Part shown: positions 51,401 to 60,000 of the stretch, piece after piece | How the letters are laid out: every line of letters starts with the position of its first letter | Position numbering within the stretch: the stretch's first letter is position 1 | Source of the DNA: Lineus longissimus | Taxonomy: Eukaryota; Nemertea; Pilidiophora; Heteronemertea; Lineidae | NCBI RefSeq assembly: GCF_910592395.1 | Contig: NC_088325.1 | Span: 12,900,109-12,960,108 of the forward strand | Length of the DNA: 60,000 nt | Reading direction: 5' to 3' | Program-made: the position numbers and the translations under genes | The notes under the pieces: generated by a model | The model's database searches: none | What the model was told of the DNA's origin: nothing | Seen by the model: the letters and a program-made list of their open reading frames with translations, nothing else

Positions 51401-54400
51401 CCATTTCCAGAAAGCACTTTACTAGACGTCCGAGAACATCGGAGAAAGTTAGTGAGTAAAATGGTCGCTCATTCAATTCCAGCATCACAGACACCATTCG
51501 CCGTCCGGCTCTCCCAATCTTCGAAAGCAGTGGTCGGGGCAAGCAGTGGGACAGTTGAGGTGAAAAAGTATGGTAAATGGGGCGTGATCTGTGACACTGG
51601 CTGGGGTATCGGTGATGCAAACGTCGCCTGTAGACAACTTGGATTCAAGTAAGTTATTTCATTGTATGAATTATTGTTTGCGACAAAATGGTTTTGAAAA
51701 AAACATCGCCAAAGTACCAAATCTAGTTAATATACAGTAATCGATTCATTTATATTTCACCTTTCATTTTTATCAATCGCTGTCGACGAGTTGTCGCCAC
51801 TGAGAAACATTTCGTTTTGATGCCATTGCAATCTGGAAGTTTAACATTGTTAAAGACTCAGTGTTGTGTGTGGACACCTGTTTATCAAAGTGTAATACAG
51901 AGTTTTCAACAGTGGTTTCCAGATCACTTACTGCTCTGGGCAAGGGTATGGTATGTTTTAAACTAAGTTGCCAAGTCCACAAACAGGATATTTGGGGCTA
52001 AGGAGTACGGTTAACGTGCAGAGTCGATATAATAAATTGGCTGTATGTTCAAGGTGACTATTCAATAAATCATTGTTCCTGTATACATGATATGTTGTGC
52101 CTGTTACAGAGGAGCTGTGCCGACCACTGGTTTCCCAACGAAAGCCAAATTCGGTCAAGGAACTGGTACAGTTTTCTGGAACAACGTGCAGTGCAATGGC
52201 GACGAACAAAGTATAGAAGAGTGCAAACATGACGAGGTCCTTGGGACCAGTGCGTGCAACTCGGTGGATGCTTCGGGTGTGATCTGTTCCAGCGATAAAT
52301 GTAAGCAAAATACAATTAAACCATTAAATGATTTTGTTATCTTTGACTCACTGGTAAAGGAAATCACAATATGAAGAATATGTTTTGGAATTATCTTGAG
52401 AGCGTTGGGTTTATCTCGAGCGCTCGAATTTTTATCTCGGACTAGAAATGACTTACGATAGCTAGGGCGGGCTTACTTAACTCAACAAGAAACGGTGTAA
52501 TCACCTTTGATACGTAATGGTAGAATGGACGCAAAAGTCTTGTAAATTCACGTTTTTTTAGAATATGTTGAATTATACACACTAAAAACATCCATTGATA
52601 CGCGGATGTAGAGCTCTACATGCGTGATTGATACAACCCAAAGCCCAGGAGTTTGGTCAGCGACAAGATAAAATGCAGCTACTTCATCAGTGTTTAAGTA
52701 GAAAATTATATTCTTTGATCTGTTCTCAACACTGGCCCACGGCTTTATTTCACAATTTATTAAAAATCCAGTGTGTCATCGGTTCGTCCTTTTGTATTTC
52801 AGTGCCATCATTTTATGAAATCTGCTCAGATACGACGTTCACGATCCCTGCGAATTTTTCTTTCCTCCAATCTCCGGGGTACCCAAGTCAGTTCAATTAC
52901 GAGAGTGGCACAATTTGTTCCTGCACGTCTACAAACCTCACTGCAGCCACAGTGCTATCCTTGTACATTTATCAGAAAATGTTCACGCAGAACCAATCCT
53001 TGACATTTTATGACGACGGCTCTCAGATTCAGTTGTATGGCGATAATTCTTCAGCTGGCCCATGGCCATTTAACTTCACAAATACGGATAACTTCACGAT
53101 TCAATTCCAATCAAATAAGAGCGATGGTGAAGGGAAATTTAACATTCAGATAAAAGGTAAACATCATGACAAGAGTTGTCTTCTATCTCAGGACAATATA
53201 TATCCTAAGCAGGGATTTTATACGATTTCTTTTTAAGCTGGTAGTTACTATATCAGCCTGGTAGCACATAATGGTTAGGATTCATGTTCATGCATTTCGA
53301 AATTGATCTCCGTTGTGAACAGGGATAGAATACCTAATTTTATTAGTCAGGATCATGTTCTATTATGCAATCACAATCTAATGTATATATTGGTCTCTCT
53401 AGCCTTAAATCCCTGCAAAATCAGTGAACTGTTTTTTATATGGTAGGAATATTTGAACGAAGGGACTGAATCAGCATACATAACCAGTGTGATGGGGAAA
53501 TATGTCCTTGGATAGAGTGTCGCGGGGACAAATATTTTTTTTATTTTTTTATTTATTCTAAAATATATACATGTAATTTCCATCATTACATTCCCCTCTG
53601 AAAGAATTCTATCAAGCGCTTATTACTGAAGTACCGAGGGTCATTTGCCTCCATAAAACCGTGGCTTGAACAGTCAGTTTAGAGTAGGGAAAGACACCTT
53701 GGAAGGACATTAAAATCTGTTGCATAACTGATATAAAAAATACGAAACTACATCATTATTCAGTTGATATCATGCCCATTCCTCAACATGACCGAATTTA
53801 GAAGCCATGTGTCACTTGTTTTACCTAGAGTCTTTCAATATTAAGAAATATTGAAAGACTCTGTTTTACCCGAATCTCTTTTTTGATCACTTTGATTTGC
53901 TATCGAGGACGAACTATTCCTCTGTCTAAGGAGTGATGCTTATAACAAACGAATTAGTAATGTCGTATTTCTGACGGTCTGCTCATTGTTTCAGCTACAA
54001 CCGCAGTAGAGTTTACCTGCACGAAGACAGTCGGAGTTACCACAACGACAGCGACAACCACGACAGCAACAACAACAACAACAACCACAAGCTTTACTGT
54101 TACGCCTATGTCGGCCCCAAAAATTGACGATGAACCGCCTGATAACGCTGGTAAGCCACAACAGGAGAACCTCTGAACCACAACTTTCATGAATAATCAT
54201 GTCATGCCGAGTCCATAATTATGGTAGCCTATCAATGATTATGGTCGGAAAGAGCATACGAAGTATTCAAGTGCATACCATCACTTTCATGAGGTTGGCC
54301 AATGTTGATGATCAGAAACTTTCTCCAATTTGTCTATGATTTCTAGGTCTAATTGGTGCCGTGACCGCTCTTGTTGTTTTGGTTGTATTGGCTATCATTC

Positions 54401-55385
54401 TTGGGATCATTTTGTGGTGAGCATGATATCTTATTCGCCCACGCATCGAAGTCGAAAAAACCAATAAAACTAAATTTGAGTCTATTTCTGGTAATATAAT
54501 AGCTGATTTCGAATAATGTTCTTACATGCAGTTTAAAAGACGTAGTAAAGCAGGACCTGAGACGGTGACTTGTACACGTACCTTCTTTGGGGTCGGGATC
54601 TTAAACAATCTTATCAATGCCAATAGAATTCTGAGGGTTTGCAGTCTTTAAGCGTCTCCAAGCTCCTTAAGGCTTGATTGATTTCTGGGGCAATCAAATC
54701 TCATACTGCAGAGAAGTATTATTGGTAGGAACTGCTCACTAGGGAAAACGAACTCGTATAATGAATCCCTTATCATGGCAAATTGGGGTGAAATCTTTTT
54801 TAAATGTTTAAAAAGAGCACCATATGTAGAGCACAGGTGATGTAGCTCTCTCTCTGCTAGAATGTCGCCGGAAGTTTCTAATTTTACAGTATATGTGTGT
54901 TACAACTGATTGCTTTCAGGAAACTTGGTTTCGTCCGTTTTGGCCGGAAAGCTGCGAATCCTGATGGGAATGGGCTCTACGATGAGACTCACGTACCGAC
55001 CATGGGAGAAGGTAACGGGAACGGGGGTCCAGGGAACTACGTAAATGTTGGAGGGGCGTACGGAAACGTGGGTGAGCCAGTTTATGTGAACAGCGCCTTC
55101 GTGGCTGACATGCCGACAAACACCGGTCAAGATCCATCCAGTTGTCCTTCCGAATATGAAAATATGGGAGAAATTGCCGTCAATCAAGAGCGTGTTTCGG
55201 GCCATGCCACGCCACTTGCGGAACCAGTGCAAGGTAGTAGAGATGTTCGAAACCATGGAAACGGCGCCAACGACTCGACACGTGTAGATGAAACAGAATC
55301 CCAGTATGCTAAGCTTGAACCGGTGAAGCGATCAGAATATGCCGACTTTCGGGGGCTTACTGCTGAACAGTTGAAGCCAATTTGA
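48405..55385 (+). CDS. G5: SRCRx3-CUB(A) receptor, exon 2 acceptor lost
   Basis: Exons by homology: 48405-48462 (signal peptide), 48780-48924 and 49750-49919 (SRCR1), 50381-50543 and 50790-50950 (SRCR2), 51483-51648 and 52110-52300 (SRCR3), 52803-53156 (CUB type A, two codons shorter than G3), 53995-54150 (stalk), 54347-54416 (membrane helix), 54920-55385 (tail). The sum gives 699 aa with no stop. Two oddities: the acceptor before exon 2 reads TTTTTTCG instead of CAG, and SRCR2 has Tyr in place of the first conserved Cys (AVYYDSG, codon near 50480). An AG 27 bases upstream (48751-48752) would restore splicing in frame and add nine residues (DYVICFAFF...). Intron 9 has lost about 450 bases relative to G3. 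The gene may be active with altered SRCR1, or decaying. Confidence 0.75.
48753..48779 (+). other. Possible cryptic 27-nt exon 2 extension in G5
   Basis: With the normal acceptor gone, the nearest upstream AG (in TTTATAAG) would begin exon 2 here. The 27 bases read in frame without a stop into DPNDAVIL. The same extension is open in G2, G3 and G6. The preceding sequence is a poor polypyrimidine tract, so efficient use is doubtful. Confidence 0.35.
49142..49226. repeat. Intronic hairpin in G5 intron 2
   Basis: Copy of the hairpin in G3 (26397-26480), with stem pairs CTTCTCCG/CGGAGAAG and TATTGTTC/GAACAATA. It is part of the ~350-bp insertion shared by G3, G5 and G6. Confidence 0.7.
53827..53862. 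repeat. Perfect 16-bp stem hairpin in G5 intron 8
   Basis: AGAGTCTTTCAATATT is followed by AAGA and its exact reverse complement. Weaker versions lie in the same intron of G1 (about 1390-1440) and G3 (about 31928-31965). A related palindrome lies in intron 1 of G6 (56956-56983), so this is a dispersed short inverted repeat. Confidence 0.75.
54511..54741. repeat. ~231-bp block in G5 intron 10, shared with G3
   Basis: Close copy of G3 33068-33290 at the identical intron position, missing in G2 and G4. Confidence 0.75.
54920..55385 (+). CDS. G5 exon 11: cytoplasmic tail
   Basis: Tail with YVNV, YGNV, YVNS, YENM and the near-ITAM pair YAKL/YADF (55296-55349). The YSGH tyrosine of the other copies is Val here (ERVSGH). 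The frame is intact to the stop, so whatever has happened to exon 2, the signalling tail is not broken. Confidence 0.82.
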
Positions 55386-56716
55386 GTTTTTATCGGCTGA
55401 GTTGGGTTAAGAAACCGCCTGCATGTGATATTTTGTACAGTGTGTTTCACCTTAGGGTGACGTGATTGGCTCAGTAGTACTTTGCATATGCAAAATGCCT
55501 CATAATCTGCTGTCTTCTAAGTAAGCATTTTGCCTAAACGTCCTTAGGGCAACTTAGTGTCGAAAATTTAAAACTCTGCGAGAGGTGAAAATCTGATTAA
55601 CTATTCAAGAACTGTGTGACTTATCTTGACATCGCAGAACATACGGGTTGCAAAGCAGATGAATCCAATACGGAAACCCTTCATGTCTTGAATCACGAGC
55701 TACGAACGGGAATTGTTTCCGAGAAAATCAAATCGAGACGACGAAAACGCTTCCCAATTAGCCCGTACAGATTATTTGAACCTGAATTCGTTCAACTGCG
55801 AAGTAAGGGCAAAATAACGAGATACAGTTTTTTTGTCATTCCAGTCGCACCACTATTTTACAAAGTGTATATATTCATTTTTAATTGACAAGATATTATA
55901 AAATCCCAATTGGATACTATTTAGTAAAACTCTTTTGTTTTCATACATAGGTGAGTGATTTCACGAGCGTGTGTTGTTAGCCAAGAATAGTTATACCCGT
56001 TCCAACTACACTTACCAACAACAGTAACATAATAATCATATCACATGTACATTTTTATCATAAATGTCACTGAAGCAGTTTTGTCATTAGTACGTACCAG
56101 ATTTAAGATGTTTGGCATTGTGGTTGATTTTTACAAAGGATTATTCAATGTTGGGTAACTGGAGGATTAACTCCATATAATAGCCCTTCCTGGTTGGTTA
56201 CATGTAACGTGATTGGCTGCATTAAGATACTATACTATCACAGACTTGTGTGATATTATGCTAATGGTCCGCCAAAAACCATTCAAAACGTTCGATTTCG
56301 AGAGACAATAGTTTGGCGACATTACCCTGGCCTTTGTTTCGATTTCTTACAGAACGGTAAAGAATTGAGCGGTCTTAGGTCGATGAATCTAGAGTACATA
56401 TGTACATATATGCACACATACCGGGAAGTATGTATCAATAACATACATACATGTACTCGATACCGGTGTATGCATTCAAAGGAAGGTAAGACGAATCCTG
56501 ACCCCATTCGTCACGATTCGCTGACTGTTCTAACATTCGTTCCATAGGCCTACAATATGATAATGTTGCGTATGAGTGATAAATACAAATTATCGTCGAA
56601 CTATCACCCAAACAGGTCAGTTTTCAAATCGAAACAGAACCTTGGTGCTCATTTAAATACCCGGTGTCTTGGACTTAGATGGCTCGACCTGGAAAATCGT
56701 GGTGAAAAAGAGCGGA
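55386..56716. other. G5 3' flank and G6 upstream region
   Basis: Shortest intergenic spacer in the array (1.33 kb). The octamer palindrome is at 55479-55496. The block at 55690-55790 matches the G3 flank (type A lineage), then jumps to sequence found about 970 bases further on in the other copies, so a deletion has occurred near 55785. The open frame at 55616-55888 lies in this flank and is not supported. Confidence 0.55.
56652..56659 (+). promoter_or_regulatory. TATA-like TTTAAATA upstream of G6
   Basis: Same octamer and context as before G2, G3 and G5. Confidence 0.3.
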
Positions 56717-59699
56717 ATGTGTCGCACTCGTAATTTATTCCTTCTATTGCATTTGATATCACATGTAGCTGCAGGTAAGTGACGATAAACCAAACGGATC
56801 CCAATATATCGCATATTTGGTATGATGTTAGGTTTGATTCGCTGGCGTGTTAGGCCAAGAAATCACAGGGCCGTTCAACGTAGTGTTAGATCAAAAATAC
56901 GCCGAATCGGTGCCGCGTGAGGTGTTTCTATTTCATATCTTGATTACGTCGTATAAGAGTCTTTCAAATATTTGAAAGACTCTGGTCGTATTAGAGAAAT
57001 GTGTCTTGTTTTAGTTTGAGATCCCAATTACGCCAAATCAGTCAGAAAATCATTATTTATAAGATTATGTGATTTGTTTTGCTTTTTCAAATCCAAACGA
57101 TGCGGTAATATTGCGCTTGAGGGAAATGAAGAAGTTAGAAGTTCGGTACAACGGCAACTGGGGGAGCATATGCTTCCACGTACCTGGATTCGATGACAAA
57201 GCAGCAAAAGTCGCATGTCGACAAATGGGATTTGGGTGAGTGCAGTTATAGTGTTCTTGACATCATCGGCGTATGAAGTTGCCAAACTATGATGATTGCC
57301 CAACGCTCGCTTTTGGTTTGAAATCGTGCTGCGCTAGAAAAAGTTGTGAACCCTCCCTCCCAAAATTGTGAACCCTCCATTTTATGCTAATTTTCTTTGT
57401 GAATCGTGATACTTCACAAATTATACGTATTTATATGCAATCACATGCAACCCATCCTGAGGAAATCACGGGCTATTGTTCGCTTCTCCGGTGCTGGCTC
57501 GGAGAAGGGAACAATAACCGCGATTTCCTCAGGATGCATGCAGTCACGATTTTGATACGCCGACTTGGGTCCTGGTGATAATCCTGGCTGTCCAGTGCCC
57601 TGCAGCTTTGTACAAAGCTGTTTGGGAATGCCACACGTACAGTGCGTCGCAAAAGTTTAATTTACAGTCTAGTGTACATGTAGCAATTGTCTGAGTGCAA
57701 GCCCATTTCGAAAACACATATTACGTATTCATGGAGACGGATATTAAAAAGTTTCTTCATACTGGTGTGAAACATCCCTTAAATTCTAGTCATACGAATT
57801 CCGAACGAAAAAATGATAGCGAAGCATTATCGGATATCTTACTTTGCAACACCACTGAATACATGTATGCTCTGATGCATAAATTCAAGCACGCATCACA
57901 ACAGTCTGCATTGGTCGGATGCATTTTTTCAGTATCCTCAATTCAGATATGATCATTTCCACAGGATCTACTCGAGAGTTTATTGATATACCAAGATGTA
58001 TTTCAGCAACATGACATATAGGGTGAAGTGCTGATTATATAAATCACTGATTCGTGTTTATTAAAGGAATGGAAATCTCAGTACAAGTGTGACGTCTGTG
58101 ATAGTGGCCAAGCTGACAATAGTCCTCGGTGAAGTCACCTGCAACGGTGAAGAAGACGACTTCAGTAAATGCACACTTCAAGTCCCGACCGGTAATTGTA
58201 TGTTTGCTGTGGAGGTGAATTGCGAAAGTGACCCAGGTAAGTACCACTTGATCACGTGACACTAATATTATTCTTTTGTCTGCACATGATACATTTACCC
58301 TTTCGTTGAAACAATTCCATTAGTCCAGTTCGTTTGTGAACATATGAAATTCAAAGGAAGTAAACTTTTTTTTAAATGATAATCTGAAATCTGAAATACA
58401 AAAACAACACGGCGACAGCAGAATTGGGGAATTGCGGGTTTTTTAAAACAGCTTTTCACTCTCGCATACATTGGGGATGAAATGCCAGTCCATGGTATAT
58501 CAGTTGGCCCAGTAAAGGCTGAGTGCACCCAAATGTTTGGGTGTTATAAAAGGCGACACATTCGACCCTTGCAGGCATCCAGCCATTGATGTTTTCCATT
58601 GGTGATACAATAACGAAGTGACGAGAAAAACGGAAGGGCATGTGAAATGAAATGCTAGGGAACAAAAATTAGCTTGTTTTTGTCAATGCTACTCAGTTTA
58701 GTTGTATACTGTACGTTATCGGTACCACATAACAACTACCAGACGTTCTTAGTGAACTGTTCAAGATGAAAACACTGACAATGGAATGGCTGTCATCAAG
58801 AATTCATAAAGGACTAGTCTTTATCTATTCTTGCTGTCATTAATCTGATGTCGTAGAATAATTTCCAGATTGCTGCTTTTCTGAGGAATTATAGAGGCAA
58901 CGCATTCACTCACATAACCATGTTATTTTCTAATGGAATGGTCGACGAATCCATCCCGGCGATTATGCAGACTGATGATAGTATAACCTGATGCATAACT
59001 TGATTTCTACATTCAATTGAAACCTACAAAGCAATATCAGGTTGTACAGTGTAGGAACCGTTGGCTCTTAAACTTTTCTCTGCCAGATCATTCCAATACA
59101 AGCCATTGAAACACCCATGACATTTGCAGCACTGGATGGTCTGTTCGATGTAAGCTTCTTAGGGAGTCCCAACCACGCCCACAGGGGAATATTGCACGCC
59201 ACGAAAGCTGGAGCAACTGGAGCTGTGTGTTACGACAGCGGATCAGCTGCCACTACAGTTGCCGGAATCGTCTGCAAACAAATGGGATACAGGTCAGATA
59301 TAAACAGAAACCTATATCTTTATCTATTCCCGATAGAATGAATAAGTTGCATGGATTCAACGAAATCTTGTTATTCAGACGTTCCCAAAAGATGCAGCTA
59401 AACATATAGTCTAAATATAGGCATTTCTATGATATGATGAACGACAAGGGACAAAGAAAGATAATTTTCATTATTGAATGTCTTCATTTCGAACCTTGTG
59501 CCTTATTTACACCCTAACAATCCCTTTCCCTGTTACAGCGGTGTGGAGAAGCAGACTGCGACCAACGCCTCATCTTACAATAGTTCCTTTACTGCAACAT
59601 GTATTGGAACTGAACTAACTCTTGCCGCCTGTAACTTAACGCACGGGACTTCCTGCTCCTCAAACAACGCCATTGATGTTGAATGTAAACTGGACTCCG
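56717..59699 (+). CDS. G6: SRCR receptor, 5' part only; exon 2 acceptor lost
   Basis: Exons seen: 56717-56774 (signal peptide MCRTRNLFLLLHLISHVAA), 57091-57235 and 58067-58236 (SRCR1), 59130-59292 and 59539-59699 (SRCR2). The remaining exons lie beyond the right edge. The acceptor before exon 2 reads TTTTTCAA instead of TTTTTCAG, so AG is lost as in G5 but by a different change; an in-frame AG lies 27 bases upstream (57062-57063). Exon 3 starts with a diverged stretch (NGNLSTSVTSVIVAKL, against [16 protein letters not shown] in G3) yet stays in frame and keeps its cysteines. Introns 3-5 are nearly identical to those of G3. Confidence 0.75.
56956..56983. repeat. 28-bp perfect palindrome in G6 intron 1
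   Basis: AGAGTCTTTCAAAT followed directly by its reverse complement. G5 has a slightly degraded copy at about 48644-48671. The half-site is the same as in the intron 8 hairpins. Confidence 0.8.
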
Positions 59700-60000
59700 G
59701 TGAGTATCACAATGTATTCCTTCAACCGGTTCACTTTCCGCCCTCTTCAAGCTGATATCGCAATCACCTCCTTCTCCTCGGAATTCGATGAGTTTCACAT
59801 GTAACATGCCGGAGTCTAATTTAGAAGGGTGGGAAGCACCTGATGGAGTATACCCCGTAAAGGGTCGGGTTGCCTAATGTTTTAAACGGGAAATATTATA
59901 ACATTAGGGTGATGTACTCACCTACAAACATTTTAAAAGAAATCATGGTATACTTCGATCAGGTTGTTCAAAAGTACAAATCACGTTATCCCTATAAGGA
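59700..60000 (+). other. G6 intron 5, truncated by window edge
   Basis: Intron sequence nearly identical to G3 intron 5 (28622 onward), including the block GGGTGATGTACTCACCTAC. By analogy exon 6 should begin about 230 bases beyond the window. Confidence 0.7.

Noticed and set aside
55616-55888. 90-aa plus frame after G5
   Set aside because: Lies in the duplicated 3' flank and is interrupted in the equivalent positions after G2, G3 and G4.

Overview
The window is animal nuclear DNA, most likely from a marine invertebrate. The evidence is short exons with GT-AG introns of fixed phase, secreted and transmembrane SRCR/CUB domains, abundant fold-back repeats and no prokaryotic signals. Expanded SRCR gene sets are known from sea urchins and amphioxus, so a deuterostome is a reasonable guess, but the sequence does not name the species.

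Nearly all recognisable coding content is one tandem family. I call six members G1 to G6 in window order. The shared architecture is: signal peptide (exon 1); three SRCR domains, each split over two exons (exons 2+3, 4+5, 6+7) with six cysteines each, as in group A SRCR domains; one CUB domain (exon 8); a Thr-rich stalk (exon 9); one transmembrane helix (exon 10); and a tyrosine-rich cytoplasmic tail ending in the stop codon (exon 11). Intron phases run 1-2-1-2-1-2-1-1-1-2. Summed exons give open frames of 700 aa (G2), 699 aa (G3), 715 aa (G4) and 699 aa (G5). These proteins were assembled by eye from homologous exons and splice sites.

Layout: G1 lies on the minus strand (9329 to 1108, 3' end off the window). 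About 5.2 kb without a clear gene follows (9330-14541), holding an 860-bp tandem duplication. A 440-bp Harbinger-like MITE sits in G1 intron 1. G2 (14542-23944), G3 (25701-33942), G4 (36414-46063), G5 (48405-55385) and G6 (56717 to beyond the right edge) follow head to tail on the plus strand. G1 and G2 are therefore head to head.

The most interesting point is the shared tail. It carries up to four YxN motifs (Grb2-SH2 type), one of which, YENM, is also YxxM (PI3K p85 type), and a membrane-distal pair of tyrosines spaced like an ITAM. In G3 the pair fits the canonical ITAM pattern exactly; in G2, G4 and G5 the second half ends in F. These genes look like a diversified family of cell-surface recognition receptors with built-in tyrosine signalling. 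The ligand and the cell type are unknown.

The array is still changing. CUB exons come in two types that alternate along the array (A,B,A,B,A for G1-G5). G3 and G6 share almost identical introns. G4 has a diverged 5' half joined to a family-typical 3' half. G5 and G6 have lost the AG acceptor of exon 2. G2 carries a 2.9-kb nested transposable element whose empty site is intact in G3 and G4.
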